Shown one piece after another: positions 31,917-41,390 of a stretch of DNA of 45,126 bases. Source of the stretch: Bacteroidales bacterium (GTDB lineage: Bacteria > Bacteroidota > Bacteroidia > Bacteroidales > UBA932); the NCBI GenBank assembly GCA_017447815.1, contig JAFSMS010000050.1, positions 1 through 45,126 of the forward strand, read 5' to 3'. Each line of letters starts with the position of its first letter. Within the stretch, counting starts at the first letter, position 1. The translations under genes and the position numbers were made by a program. Below the pieces are notes generated by a model. That model was not told where the DNA came from and searched no databases. It saw only the letters and a list, made by a program, of their open reading frames with translations.

Positions 31917-33926
31917 ATGAAAAAGTCGATTATCGTTATGACGTCATTCCTCGCTCTGGCAGCCTGTGCTCCCAAGAACACGGTCCCTGCCTTGGATTTG
32001 ACCTATCTGGACACCGAAACCAGCCCCAAGGCCGATTTCTATCAGTACGCCACCGGCGGCTGGCAGGCCAATAACCCGCTCCGTCCGGAATTCTCCCGCT
32101 ACGGCAGTTTCGATGCCATCGCCGAACGCACCCAGGAAAACCTCAACGCCCTCTTCGAGAGCATGACCACCCTGGAAGCCAAGAAAGGCACCGTGGACCA
32201 GAAAATCTCCGACCTTTATAAAATGGCCCTGGATTCCACCACCCGCAACGCCCTGGGCGCAGAGCCCATCCAGCCGTACATCGCCGAAATCCAGGCCGTC
32301 CAGACCCGTGACCAGCTGGCCACCCTCCTGGGCAAGATGAACCGCTACGGAGAAGGCGGCTTCCTCGGCGCCGGCGTCGAGGCCGACCTCGCCAACAGCG
32401 ACATGCAGGTCCTGTACCTGGGCCAGGGCGGCCTGGGCATGGGAGACCGCGACTACTACCTGAAAGAGGAGAACAAAGCCCTGTACGATGGTTATCAGGC
32501 CTATCTCGTGAAGGTCCTGAACCTCGCCGGCATCGAGAATGCCGAGGCCGTCGCCCAGAAAGACATGGAGGTGGAAACCGCCATGGCCGACATCTTCTGG
32601 TCCCGCGAGCAGAACCGCGACATGCAGGCCATCTACAACCCCATGAGCAGCCAGGAAATCTATCAGCGCTGGCCCGGCCTGCGCTTCGATAAACTCTGCG
32701 CCGCCGCAGGCATTCCCGACCAGGAGAAAGTGATTGTCCAGCAGCCTTCCTATTTCGACGGTCTTTCCGCCATGCTGGAAAAGTGCGACCTGGAAAGCCT
32801 GAAGGCCTACCTCCTGTGCCAGTTCGTGTCCGGCCAGGCCGGAGCCCTCTCCGACGATTTCTATACCGCATCCTGGGAGTTCTTCTCCCACCAGATGGCC
32901 GGTGCCCAGGAGCAGCAGCCCCGCTGGAAGCGTGCCATGCGCGTTCCCAACAGCCTGCTGGGAGAAGCCGTGGGCGAGATGTACGTGAACCGTTATTTCC
33001 CCGAGAGTTCCAAGCAGAAGATGATCGCCCTCGTGGAGAATCTCCGCACCGCCCTGGGCCAGCACATCGACTCCCTGGAGTGGATGAGCGACACCACCAA
33101 GGTGCGCGCCCGTGAAAAACTGGCCGCCTTTACCGTGAAAATCGGTTATCCCGACAAGTGGAAGGATTACAGCACCCTGGACATCGACCCGTCCAAGACC
33201 TATTACGAGAACCTCCGGGGCGCCAGCGCCTGGTATGTGAAAGACAACATGGACAAGTTGGGCAAACCCACGGACAAGACCGAATGGGGCATGACTCCGC
33301 AGACGGTGAACGCCTACTACAACCCCACCACCAACGAAATCTGCTTCCCGGCCGCCATCCTGCAGAAGCCGTTCTTTGACCCTGATGCCGACGATCCCGT
33401 GAACTACGGCGGTATCGGCGTCGTCATCGGCCACGAAATGTCCCACGGTTTCGACGACCAGGGTTCCATGTTCGACGCAAGCGGCAACATGGTGAACTGG
33501 TGGACGGAGTCCGACAAGGCCAAATTCGTCGAACTCGGCAACCGTCTGGCCGCCCAGTTCGACGAGGTGGAGGTCCTTCCCGGCGTACACGCCAACGGCC
33601 GTTTCACCCTGGGTGAGAACATCGGCGACCACGGCGGTCTTTCCATCGCCTACAGCGCCATGGAGAACGCCCTGCAAGGCAAGAAGACGGAACTCATCGA
33701 CGGCTTCACCCCCGCCCAGCGCTTCTACCTGAGCTACGGCGCCATCTGGGCCCAGAACATCACCGACCAGGAGAAGGCCCGTCTCACCAACATGGACCCG
33801 CACTCCCTGGCCGAGAACCGCGTCAATGTGTCTGTCCGTAACTTCCAGACCTTCTTCGACGCCTTCGACATCCACGAGGGCGATCCGATGTTCCGTCCGG
33901 AGCAGGAGCGCGTCCATATTTGGTAG
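31917..33926 (+). CDS. pepO: M13 (neprilysin/PepO) family metallopeptidase lipoprotein
   Basis: 669 residues. The N-terminus is a lipoprotein signal with lipobox LAAC (Cys17). The catalytic domain has the zinc motif VIGHEMSHGFDDQG near 502-515, the third ligand in GENIGDHGGLSIAYSA near 560, and NxY-type substrate motif NAYYNPTTNEICFPAAILQ near 464. Ends with the conserved C-terminal Trp (VHIW). It should cleave oligopeptides at the periplasmic or outer surface. The next gene, an FtsX-type permease, begins with TTG inside its last codons. Confidence 0.95.
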   Translation: MKKSIIVMTSFLALAACAPKNTVPALDLTYLDTETSPKADFYQYATGGWQANNPLRPEFSRYGSFDAIAERTQENLNALFESMTTLEAKKGTVDQKISDLYKMALDSTTRNALGAEPIQPYIAEIQAVQTRDQLATLLGKMNRYGEGGFLGAGVEADLANSDMQVLYLGQGGLGMGDRDYYLKEENKALYDGYQAYLVKVLNLAGIENAEAVAQKDMEVETAMADIFWSREQNRDMQAIYNPMSSQEIYQRWPGLRFDKLCAAAGIPDQEKVIVQQPSYFDGLSAMLEKCDLESLKAYLLCQFVSGQAGALSDDFYTASWEFFSHQMAGAQEQQPRWKRAMRVPNSLLGEAVGEMYVNRYFPESSKQKMIALVENLRTALGQHIDSLEWMSDTTKVRAREKLAAFTVKIGYPDKWKDYSTLDIDPSKTYYENLRGASAWYVKDNMDKLGKPTDKTEWGMTPQTVNAYYNPTTNEICFPAAILQKPFFDPDADDPVNYGGIGVVIGHEMSHGFDDQGSMFDASGNMVNWWTESDKAKFVELGNRLAAQFDEVEVLPGVHANGRFTLGENIGDHGGLSIAYSAMENALQGKKTELIDGFTPAQRFYLSYGAIWAQNITDQEKARLTNMDPHSLAENRVNVSVRNFQTFFDAFDIHEGDPMFRPEQERVHIW

Positions 33927-35038
33927 CGGAACGCTTCATATCGAGGAAACTCAAATTCCAAGGAAACGTGGCGGCGGTGGCCATCGCCGTCAGTTTCTTT
34001 GTCATCATCGTGGCAGTGGCCGTCACTTCCGGCTTCCGGCATACCATCCGGCAGGGAGTGGCGGCCATGACCGGTGATATCCGGATCGCCCCGCTCGTGA
34101 GCGGCGGTTCGGAACCTGTCTCCATGCCCCGCCACATTCCCGGGGAGGAAGACATCCTCGCCCTGCCGGGCGTCAAGGAAATCGTACCCGCCGTGGTCCG
34201 GGCCGGCATCGTGAAAAACGGCGACATCGTCCACGGCGTCATCGTAAAAGGAACGGAAAGGGCCGATTCCGCCCTCTCCGTCAGCATCCCCCGCCGGCTG
34301 GGGGAAATCACCGGGCTGGGTGTGGGAGACGACCTCACGGTCTATTTCGTGGGGGAGAAAGTCCGGGTGCGGAAATTCCACATTTCAGAGGTTCACCGGG
34401 ACCTGCTCGAACTGGACGACAACCTGCTGGTCTATGCCGACATCGAGGACCTGCAACGCCTCAACGGATGGTCTTCCGATGAGGTCTCCTGTCTGGACAT
34501 CCTCACCGGAGAGGCCGACCCCGCCCCCCTGTCCCTCGCCGTCGGCACCCTGGCCGAAGACTATTATGTGAGTTCGTCCCAGCAGACTTACCCGCAAGTT
34601 TTCGAGTGGCTCAACCTACTGGATTTCAATGTTCTGATCATTCTCATCCTGATGACGGTGGTGGCCGGATTCAACATGGTGAGCGGGCTTCTGATCATGC
34701 TTCTCAGGAACATTTCCACCATCGGCACGCTCAAAACCCTGGGAATGGACAACCGGGCCGTGGGGCGGCTGTTTGTGCGCATCGGCGCAGAAGCCGTGCT
34801 CAAAGGAATGCTCGTCGGCAATGCGCTGGCCCTCCTTTTCTGCCTGATCCAGGGCACGACACATCTGATTCCCCTGGATCCGGAGAATTACTTTGTCTCC
34901 TGGGTCCCGGTCCATGTCAATCTTCTGTGGATTCTGGCGGCCGATGCCGCCGCTTTCCTGGGCATTCTCGCCCTTCTGTGGCTCCCGTCCCTGATGGTAG
35001 CGGGGATAGACCCCGCCAAAACGGTGAAGGCCGACTAG
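33920..35038 (+). CDS. ABC transporter permease, FtsX/LolE-type
   Basis: 372 residues with the MacB/FtsX layout: one N-terminal helix (about 18-38, AAVAIAVSFFVIIVAVAVTS), a large extracytoplasmic domain (about 45-235), then three helices (about 242-268, 290-315, 335-362). The LKTLGMDNRAVGRLF segment near 274-288 is the usual cytoplasmic coupling region. It resembles LolC/LolE-type lipoprotein-release permeases; no ATPase gene is adjacent. I use the TTG at 33920, which overlaps the peptidase stop by 7 nt, since no ATG precedes the conserved N-terminus. Convergent with the NUDIX gene, stops overlapping in CTAG. Confidence 0.85.
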   Translation: MVAERFISRKLKFQGNVAAVAIAVSFFVIIVAVAVTSGFRHTIRQGVAAMTGDIRIAPLVSGGSEPVSMPRHIPGEEDILALPGVKEIVPAVVRAGIVKNGDIVHGVIVKGTERADSALSVSIPRRLGEITGLGVGDDLTVYFVGEKVRVRKFHISEVHRDLLELDDNLLVYADIEDLQRLNGWSSDEVSCLDILTGEADPAPLSLAVGTLAEDYYVSSSQQTYPQVFEWLNLLDFNVLIILILMTVVAGFNMVSGLLIMLLRNISTIGTLKTLGMDNRAVGRLFVRIGAEAVLKGMLVGNALALLFCLIQGTTHLIPLDPENYFVSWVPVHVNLLWILAADAAAFLGILALLWLPSLMVAGIDPAKTVKAD

Positions 35039-35646
35039 ATCCGCGCTTCGCGGAAAACCTCCTGGATGGAAGGATAGGTGTTTTTCAGGAACGGAGGCAG
35101 GGAGGACTTGGCCACCCAGGCCGCCTTGGTGATGTCTTCTTCCCGCTGGGGCGTCAGATTGGTGGGATCCGTATAGAGCATATCATACCACCAGGTGTGT
35201 TTGAGGTGCCATAACCCCTGCCGGAAATAGACATGGTCCGTGATGCAGATGAGGCGGCGCAGTTCCAACTGGTCCACGCCGGTTTCCTCCTGGACCTCCC
35301 GCATGGCACATACTTCGATGTCCTCCCCCACTTCCTGATGGCCCTTGGGCAGGTCCCAGAGGCCGCTGCGGGAAATCAGCAGGTAATCTCCCCGCCGGTT
35401 GCTCACCAGCCCGCCCGCCGCATTCACTTCCTTGAACTCCGTACAGATGCGCCGGTATGTGCGCTCGATGTCCTCCGTGGGGATGTAGATGCGGGAAAGG
35501 GTGTCCTGCACCTCGAACATGCGCACCAGGGAATGGATGTCCAGGATTTCCCCGACATGGAATTCGACGGAGTTGGGATCGGCCAGCGCTTCCTCGGAAG
35601 GGGAGCAAATGATGATGCAGCGTTTCTCGAAGTAGATTTTGTGCAT
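35035..35646 (-). CDS. NUDIX hydrolase with an N-terminal extension
   Basis: 203 residues from the ATG at 35646. Residues about 1-72 form an unrelated N-terminal region (IYFEKRCIIICSPSEEALAD), and about 73-195 the NUDIX domain. The NUDIX box GHQEVGEDIEVCAMREVQEETGV (102-124; Gx5Ex7REVxEExGV) is intact, so the metal site should be active. Such proteins hydrolyse nucleoside diphosphates linked to another group; the substrate is unknown. The start at 35646 lies 25 nt after a minus-strand TATCTTTG. Confidence 0.85.
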   Translation of the reverse strand: MHKIYFEKRCIIICSPSEEALADPNSVEFHVGEILDIHSLVRMFEVQDTLSRIYIPTEDIERTYRRICTEFKEVNAAGGLVSNRRGDYLLISRSGLWDLPKGHQEVGEDIEVCAMREVQEETGVDQLELRRLICITDHVYFRQGLWHLKHTWWYDMLYTDPTNLTPQREEDITKAAWVAKSSLPPFLKNTYPSIQEVFREARI

Positions 35647-35655
35647 GGTTTTTGC

Positions 35656-35678
35656 TATATTTGCAGCACGCAAAGATA
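35656..35678. promoter_or_regulatory. Interleaved divergent promoters
   Basis: TATATTTG on the plus strand at 35656-35663 drives the START-like gene; TATCTTTG on the minus strand at 35678-35671 drives the NUDIX gene. The boxes are 7 bp apart, so each promoter's -33 region falls in the other gene's 5' coding part. Confidence 0.6.
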
Positions 35679-35685
35679 CGCAATT

Positions 35686-36132
35686 ATGACTGAAATCGAA
35701 AGCAAACACGGCATCGTATCCCGCCAGCCTTACGAAATGTATATGTCCTTCGTGGATTTGCAGAACTTCCAGCGCATGCTGCCGGAAGACAAGCGGGACA
35801 TGATAACGGCCGATTATGATACCCTCACCGCAACGGTGCAGGGCTTCCATATCGGGGTGAAAGTGCATCAGCGGGTTCCGTACTCCCGGATCGAACTGGT
35901 CGATTTTGACGCCCCCTTCGCCTTCCACGTGGTCCTCAACTTCGAACCGGCCCGGGAAGACCCCTACAAGACCGATTTCTGGATCAAGGTGGAGGCCGAC
36001 CTGAATCTCATGATGAAGATGATGCTCTCCGGCAAGGTGAAAGAAGCCCTGGACAAGGTGGTGGACGGGCTGGTCGATGCCTCCAACGGCAAAATACCCG
36101 AAGGGTTCGATCCTGCAAACTGGGCCAAATGA
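35686..36132 (+). CDS. START/SRPBCC-like small protein
   Basis: 148 residues. ATG at 35686. The order of strands and helices, with VPYSRIELVDFDAPFAFHVVLNF followed by KTDFWIKVEADLNLMMKMML and a long C-terminal helix near 120-135, resembles the SRPBCC (polyketide cyclase/START-like) fold seen in short Bacteroidetes proteins of unknown function. It is soluble, has no signal peptide, and overlaps the rRNA methyltransferase gene by ATGA, so the two are probably translated together. Confidence 0.6.
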   Translation: MTEIESKHGIVSRQPYEMYMSFVDLQNFQRMLPEDKRDMITADYDTLTATVQGFHIGVKVHQRVPYSRIELVDFDAPFAFHVVLNFEPAREDPYKTDFWIKVEADLNLMMKMMLSGKVKEALDKVVDGLVDASNGKIPEGFDPANWAK

Positions 36133-37274
36133 CCGCGTTCCCGGAAGGATTCCAAGCGCTGCTCGCCCGTTCCCTTGGCCGGGAGCGGGCCCAAAGTGTT
36201 CTGGAGGCCCTGCAGGGCCCTCCCTCGGTGTCGGTACGCCTGAACCCTTCCAAACTCCGGGAATGTCCTTTCCCGGATGCCGCTGCCGTTCCGTGGAGCC
36301 CCTGGGGCTTCCTCCTCAAGGAACGCCCCGTCTTTACGCTGGACCCGCTTTTCCATGCCGGAGCCTATTACGTACAGGACACATCGGCCATGTTCGTGGG
36401 ACACCTGTTCCGCCGGCTGGAACTGGAAGAAGGGGCCGTGGTGCTGGACCTCTGTGCCGCACCGGGCGGAAAGACCACCGACCTCGCCGCATCCCTGAGG
36501 GAACGTTTCGGAGACCGGTTCTCCCTCCTTTCCAACGAGGTGATGCGCAGCCGCTACGCCGTTCTCCGCTCCAATGTGGAAACCTGGGGAGACCCCTGCG
36601 TGGGCACCGTGTCACGGGATCCGTCGGCCTTCGGGCAGACGCCCCTGTTCGATGCGGTCGTCGCCGATGTCCCCTGCTCCGGCGAAGGGATGTTCCGGAA
36701 GGACGCCCAGGCCGTGGCGGAATGGTCCCCGGCCACGGTGGAATTCTGCGCGGCCCGCTCCCGCCGCATTCTCCGGGACATCTGGCCCGCCCTCAAGCCC
36801 GGCGGCTGGCTCATTTACTCCACCTGCACCTTCAATCATCTCGAAAATGACGATACCGTTGCCTGGATCGCCTCGGAACTGGGGGCCGACATCCTGCCGC
36901 CCCGCGCGGAACCGCCGGCCGTCTGCACCCGGCACGGATACATGATGCTCCCGGGCGCCGTTCCCGGCGAAGGCCAGTACGCGGCCGTCCTGCGTAAACA
37001 CGGAAGCCCGGACGGCATCCGCAGCGCCCATCCCTTCCCTCTTTTCCGGGCCGAAGTCCCCGCCCCCGCATGGAGCGGCCCCTTCTGGAACCTCAGCCGC
37101 GACCAGGCCCTGCGCTATCTCCATGGCGATGCGCTGGTGCTGGCACCGGAGGCTCCCGTCGGCCCGCTGACCCTCTGTTACGAGAACTTGCCGCTGGGGC
37201 CCGCCAAAAATCTGGGGAAGCGATGCAACAACCTCTATCCCAAAGCCAAACGAATTAGAATGGATATCCGATGA
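36129..37274 (+). CDS. rsmF: 16S rRNA m5C methyltransferase, RsmF/NOL1-type
   Basis: 381 residues. The SAM-dependent core shows VVLDLCAAPGGKTTDLAASL near 104-123 (motif I), ADVPCSGEGMFRKD near 179-192 (motif IV with catalytic-pair Cys) and IYSTCTFNHLEND near 229-241 (motif VI with the nucleophilic Cys). The C-terminal domain (about 280-381) is the short RNA-binding extension of RsmF-like enzymes. It methylates cytosine C5 in 16S rRNA. ATGA overlaps both neighbours (36129-36132, 37271-37274). Confidence 0.88.
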   Translation: MTAFPEGFQALLARSLGRERAQSVLEALQGPPSVSVRLNPSKLRECPFPDAAAVPWSPWGFLLKERPVFTLDPLFHAGAYYVQDTSAMFVGHLFRRLELEEGAVVLDLCAAPGGKTTDLAASLRERFGDRFSLLSNEVMRSRYAVLRSNVETWGDPCVGTVSRDPSAFGQTPLFDAVVADVPCSGEGMFRKDAQAVAEWSPATVEFCAARSRRILRDIWPALKPGGWLIYSTCTFNHLENDDTVAWIASELGADILPPRAEPPAVCTRHGYMMLPGAVPGEGQYAAVLRKHGSPDGIRSAHPFPLFRAEVPAPAWSGPFWNLSRDQALRYLHGDALVLAPEAPVGPLTLCYENLPLGPAKNLGKRCNNLYPKAKRIRMDIR

Positions 37275-38203
37275 AACGTTTTCTTGTTATCCTGTTAAGC
37301 CTTTCTCTCCTGGTGCCCGCCCAAGGGCAGGAGACCTATTCCAAAGAAGAATTCCTGCGCCGCTACAACAACCTCACCGAAAGGGTGGGAGTGGGCGGAG
37401 TGGGGGTGGAAACCCTGCTGAACAAGTGGGAAGAAGCCTGGCCGGACGATGTCAACCAGTATCTGGCCCGTTTCTCCTTCTGCTTTACCCGCTGCCAGTC
37501 CTCCAAGGTTATTCCGCTGGACCGGGAGCGCTATTTGGGCAATCCCCCGCTCATCCCCATGACCGACTCGCTGGGGAAAAAGGTGAATTTCTTCGAGGTG
37601 TACGAGTACGACGACGAACTCTTCGCCAGGGCCAACTCGGCCATTACGCAGGCCATCGCCGCCCAGGAGAACCGCCTGGACTGGCATTTTCTCAAAATCA
37701 ACGCCCTCATGGCCTATGAGAAGGAAGAGCCGGAAATGACCCTCCAGGAACTCAAGGCCCTGGCCGACTACAACTTCAAGCGCAAACCCGACTGGGAGCA
37801 CGAGCAGATGGGAAAGGTCTCTCCCGAACAGTTCAACGCCCTCATGCAGGACTATTGCGCGGCGCTGTTCCGGATTGGCAGCGAGAAGTCGAACGAAGCC
37901 TTCCGCGCCCTCTCCGAGCACATGCTGGGCTACTGCAAGGATGAGCCGATGTTTCTGGACAACCTGGGTTCCTATTACCTTATAAAGAAAGACTACAAAA
38001 AAGCCCAGAAATACTTCGACCAGGTTCTCAAGAAGCACCCCTCAGACATGACGGCCCTGAAGAACTGCATCCTCATGGCCCGGAGCCGGAAAGACGTGAA
38101 GATGGAGAAGAAATACCTCACCCTCATGGCCCGGCACGGGGAAACGGAGACCGACCGGAGGTCGGCCCAGACGCGTCTGGACGCCTACGGGAAAAAGAAG
38201 TGA
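37271..38203 (+). CDS. Secreted TPR-like protein
   Basis: 310 residues with a signal peptide ending AQGQ at about 20. The mature protein is mostly helical and charged, with TPR-like repeats in the second half: DNLGSYYLIKKDYKKAQKYF, DQVLKKHPSDMTALKNCI. The N-terminal half is less regular and may be another helical repeat. It belongs to a group of uncharacterised Bacteroidetes tetratricopeptide proteins of the periplasm. It is translationally coupled to the methyltransferase gene by ATGA. Confidence 0.75.
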   Translation: MKRFLVILLSLSLLVPAQGQETYSKEEFLRRYNNLTERVGVGGVGVETLLNKWEEAWPDDVNQYLARFSFCFTRCQSSKVIPLDRERYLGNPPLIPMTDSLGKKVNFFEVYEYDDELFARANSAITQAIAAQENRLDWHFLKINALMAYEKEEPEMTLQELKALADYNFKRKPDWEHEQMGKVSPEQFNALMQDYCAALFRIGSEKSNEAFRALSEHMLGYCKDEPMFLDNLGSYYLIKKDYKKAQKYFDQVLKKHPSDMTALKNCILMARSRKDVKMEKKYLTLMARHGETETDRRSAQTRLDAYGKKK

Positions 38204-38255
38204 AACTATTTTCCGAAAAGTACCGTATAATATAAGTATCACAAATACGGAGTAA

Positions 38256-39305
38256 ATGAAACTTTCACAATTCAACTTCGACCTTCCCAAGGACCGCATT
38301 GCGCAGGAGCCTCCCCGCTGGAGAGACGAGGCCCGTCTGATGGTCCTCCACCGGAAAACCGGTGAAATTGAACACCGCCTGTTCAAAGACATTATCGACT
38401 ATTTCGGCAAGGGTGATGTCTTCGTCCTCAACGACACCAAGGTCTTTCCCGCCCGCCTGTACGGCAAGAAAGAAAAGACCGGGGCCGATATCATGGTACT
38501 CCTGCTGCGGGAACTCAACCGGGAGCAGCGCCTGTGGGACGTCATCGTGGACCCTGCCCGCAAGATCCGTATCGGCAACAAACTGTATTTCGGAGAAGAC
38601 GAGTCCATGGTGGCCGAAGTGATTGACAACACCACTTCCCGCGGCCGCACCCTCCGTTTCCTGTTCGACGGCTCCTACGAGGACTTCAAGGAAGCCCTCT
38701 TCTCCCTCGGAGAGCCCTATGTCCCGGAATGGGTGAAGGAAAAGACCACTCCGGAAGACGTGGAGAACTACCAGACCATCTTCGCCGCCAACGAAGGGGC
38801 CGTCAGCGCTCCGGCCGCCGGCCTGCACTTCAGCCGCGAACTGTTCAACCGCATGATCCTGAAGGATATCGACAAGGCCTTCATCACCGTGCACATGGGC
38901 ATCGGCCATTTCCGTACCGTCGATGTGGAAGACCTTTCCAAACACCGCATGGACTCCGAGCGCCTCATCATCCCGGAGGAAGCCGCCGCCATCATCAACA
39001 AGGCCAAGCGTTCGGGGCACAAGGTATGCGCCATCGGCGCCACCGTCATGCGCGGCCTGGAGACGTATGTCACCACCACGCACGAGGTGAACGCCTTCGA
39101 CGGATGGACCAACAAGTTCATTTTCCCGCCGTACGAGTATTCCGTCCCGGATGCCATTGTATCCAACTTCCACCTTCCGCAGAGCACCATGCTCATGAGC
39201 GTGGCCGCCTTCGGCGGATACAAGCCGGTGATGGCCGCCTACGAGGAAGCCCTCAAGGAAGGCTACAAGTTCGGCCCGTACGGAGACGCCCTCCTGATTG
39301 TTTAA
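38256..39305 (+). CDS. queA: S-adenosylmethionine:tRNA ribosyltransferase-isomerase
   Basis: 349 residues, the normal QueA length. The N-terminal motif [40 protein letters not shown] near 49, [28 protein letters not shown] near 166-193 and the closing [16 protein letters not shown] near 307 are all family signatures. QueA moves the ribosyl part of SAM onto preQ1 in tRNA to make epoxyqueuosine. It lies 52 nt after the TPR gene and ends 48 nt before an intrinsic terminator. Confidence 0.96.
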   Translation: MKLSQFNFDLPKDRIAQEPPRWRDEARLMVLHRKTGEIEHRLFKDIIDYFGKGDVFVLNDTKVFPARLYGKKEKTGADIMVLLLRELNREQRLWDVIVDPARKIRIGNKLYFGEDESMVAEVIDNTTSRGRTLRFLFDGSYEDFKEALFSLGEPYVPEWVKEKTTPEDVENYQTIFAANEGAVSAPAAGLHFSRELFNRMILKDIDKAFITVHMGIGHFRTVDVEDLSKHRMDSERLIIPEEAAAIINKAKRSGHKVCAIGATVMRGLETYVTTTHEVNAFDGWTNKFIFPPYEYSVPDAIVSNFHLPQSTMLMSVAAFGGYKPVMAAYEEALKEGYKFGPYGDALLIV

Positions 39306-39353
39306 ACTGTTGTATCAGCCGATTCGTCCCCACGGACGACAATCAGCACCTGA

Positions 39354-39389
39354 AACAACGCAATCTTTCTTACGATTGCGTTGTTTTTT
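39354..39389 (+). terminator. Intrinsic terminator after queA
   Basis: AACAACGCAATC (39354-39365) pairs perfectly with GATTGCGTTGTT (39374-39385), 8-nt loop, T-run to 39389. It directly precedes the dprA promoter region. Confidence 0.85.
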
Positions 39390-39413
39390 GTATCCGTGCC
39401 GTATCTTGGCGGC

Positions 39414-40595
39414 ATGAATACGACTGACGAGAACGTGGCGATGTGCGCCCTGAACAGGATTTTCGGATACCATCCGTCCCTGGCGCTGGAACTGATCCGG
39501 GAGGCCGGGAGCCCCCTGGCGCTTTTTGACGGGTCGTTCACGCAAGGGCGGCAGCATCCCGAACTCCTGGGCCGGCTGGTCCCCTCAGAGTTGGACTGGG
39601 CCCGGAAAGAACTGGAACAAGTGCGGAAAAACGGCTACCGCTTTCTATCCCTGGCCGACGAAGACTATCCTTCTCCCCTGAAGGAGTGCCCGGACCCGCC
39701 GCTGGGCCTGTACCTGAACGGGACCTCCGCCCCGGCCGAAATCTTTGGGTTCCGGCCCATGGTGGCCTTCGTGGGCACCCGCGACCTGAGCCTCTACGGA
39801 AAAGCCTGGTGCGAGAAACTGGTGAAAGCCCTTTCCGAAACCCGGGTGCAGCCCTGCATCGTGAGCGGACTGGCCCTGGGGGCCGACGGGGTGGCCCACC
39901 GCACCGCCCTCTCGTGCGGGCTGCCCACCATCGGGGTCATGGCCACCGGCATCGACAAGGTCTATCCCTATCAGCACGAACGGCTGGCCATGGAGGTGGT
40001 CCGGAGTCCCGGCAGCGCCCTGGTGACGGACTATCCCGCCGGCACGTCGCCGCTGGCGCTCAATTTCATGCGGCGCAACCGGATTATCGCGGGGTTGTCA
40101 TCGGCCGTGGTGGTGGTGGAGTCCAAGGTAAAGGGAGGGTCGCTGATGACCGCCAGGTACGCCTTGGAATACTCCCGGGATGTCTATGCCGTCCCCGGCC
40201 GTCTGGATGACAGCCGGAGCGCGGGCTGCAACTCCCTCATCCGCACCCAGATGGCCCAGATTGTCACGTCCGCCGAAGATTTGGCCGATGCCCTGGGGAT
40301 GGGCGGCCCCCGGCGGCACCGCGCGGCCGGCGGGTCCTGGGTCACCGACCGGCCGGAAGACACCCCGGAAGAGCGGCTCCGGCATGCGCTCGTGCGGAAG
40401 TATTCGGCCGGATCGCCACTCATTCCGGTGGCACTGGCCGTTTTCCGGCAGCGGGGCATCGGGATCGAAGAACTGGTACAGAGCCTGCACAGGCCTTACG
40501 GCGATATTCTTGCCGCCGTGGGCACCCTGGAGGCCGACGGGGTGGTCTGCACCGACTTTCTCCGCAGGTGCTCGCTCGCCCCGGCCTGGGGATAG
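39414..40595 (+). CDS. dprA: DNA-processing protein DprA
   Basis: 393 residues. The Rossmann core is intact: VAFVGTRDLSLYG near 117-129, SGLALGADGVAHRTAL near 148-163, MATGIDKVYPYQHERL, and YPAGTSPLALNFMRRNRIIAGLSSAVVVVES. N-terminal SAM-like helices (1-60) and a C-terminal winged-helix domain (about 320-390) complete the family layout. DprA loads RecA on incoming single strands during transformation. I use the ATG at 39414; an earlier in-frame start at 39381 falls in the terminator. A box TATCTTGG ends 4 nt before the ATG. Confidence 0.95.
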   Translation: MNTTDENVAMCALNRIFGYHPSLALELIREAGSPLALFDGSFTQGRQHPELLGRLVPSELDWARKELEQVRKNGYRFLSLADEDYPSPLKECPDPPLGLYLNGTSAPAEIFGFRPMVAFVGTRDLSLYGKAWCEKLVKALSETRVQPCIVSGLALGADGVAHRTALSCGLPTIGVMATGIDKVYPYQHERLAMEVVRSPGSALVTDYPAGTSPLALNFMRRNRIIAGLSSAVVVVESKVKGGSLMTARYALEYSRDVYAVPGRLDDSRSAGCNSLIRTQMAQIVTSAEDLADALGMGGPRRHRAAGGSWVTDRPEDTPEERLRHALVRKYSAGSPLIPVALAVFRQRGIGIEELVQSLHRPYGDILAAVGTLEADGVVCTDFLRRCSLAPAWG

Positions 40596-40609
40596 TCTTC
40601 TTTTTTTTG

Positions 40610-40617
40610 TATCTTTG
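40610..40617 (+). promoter_or_regulatory. -7 box of tatD
   Basis: TATCTTTG ends 5 nt before the ATG at 40623, so the transcript should begin at or near the start codon. Confidence 0.65.
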
Positions 40618-40622
40618 TACTC

Positions 40623-41390
40623 ATGTTTGTGGACACGCATACGCATTTCTACGACGAATGGCTGCTCCCGGATGCCGAGGAGGCCGTTCAGCGGGCACTG
40701 GACGCAGGCGTGGGCAAAATGATCCAGGCCGACGTGGATTCCCGCGAACGGACCGCCATGTGGGAAATCGGGAACCGTCATCCCGGCGTCCTTTTCCAGA
40801 TGGCCGGCCTGTATCCCGGCTCTGTCGGGCCCGACTGGAAGGAGGAACTGGCCCTGGCCGAGCAGGCCGCCACCACCCGCGATATCGTCGCCATCGGCGA
40901 AATCGGCCTCGACTATCATGAGGGGAAGGAATATGCCCGGGAGCAGAAAGAAGTGCTGCGTTGTCAGTTCGAACTGGCCGCCCGGCTGAATCTTCCCGTA
41001 AACATTCACCTCAGAGACGCCTGGGAGGATTTTTTCGAGGTGCTTTCGGACTGTAAGCACCTGCACCTGAGAGGCAACCTGCACTGCTTCACGGCCAGTT
41101 ACGAGATTTATGAAAGGGCCAACCGCTGGGCCGATTTCTCCGTGGGCATCGGCGGAGTGGTCACTTTTCGGAACGCTTCGCTCCCCAAAACCCTGGAACG
41201 CATCCCGGTGGAAAGGATCCTGCTGGAAACCGATGCGCCCTACCTGGCCCCCGTCCCCTACCGCGGCCGCCGCAACGAGAGCGCCTTTCTCCCCCTGGTC
41301 GCCGCCCAAGTGGCCCAGGTGAAGGGCCTGTCCGTCCAAGAGATTGAAAACCAGACCACCCATAACGCTGAAACGCTGTTCGGAATATGA
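40623..41390 (+). CDS. tatD: TatD family metal-dependent DNase
   Basis: 255 residues, full length. Metal ligands are in place: DTHTHFYDEW at the N-terminus (His6, His8), IGEIGLDYHE near 90-99, NIHLRDA near 126, HCFTAS near 154, and LLETDAPYLAPVP near 203. It belongs to the TatD/YcfH nuclease family that acts in 3'-5' exonucleolytic DNA repair and turnover. ATGA overlap with ansA at 41387-41390 shows translational coupling, a pairing that recurs in Bacteroidetes as far as I remember. Confidence 0.93.
   Translation: MFVDTHTHFYDEWLLPDAEEAVQRALDAGVGKMIQADVDSRERTAMWEIGNRHPGVLFQMAGLYPGSVGPDWKEELALAEQAATTRDIVAIGEIGLDYHEGKEYAREQKEVLRCQFELAARLNLPVNIHLRDAWEDFFEVLSDCKHLHLRGNLHCFTASYEIYERANRWADFSVGIGGVVTFRNASLPKTLERIPVERILLETDAPYLAPVPYRGRRNESAFLPLVAAQVAQVKGLSVQEIENQTTHNAETLFGI

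Noticed and set aside
31944-33917. Long antisense ORF opposite the M13 peptidase
   Set aside because: Shadow frame; the plus strand carries the zinc motif and full peptidase.
37271-38255. preQ1 riboswitch upstream of queA
   Set aside because: Only 52 nt separate queA from the upstream gene and no preQ1-type hairpin with an A-rich tail was visible.
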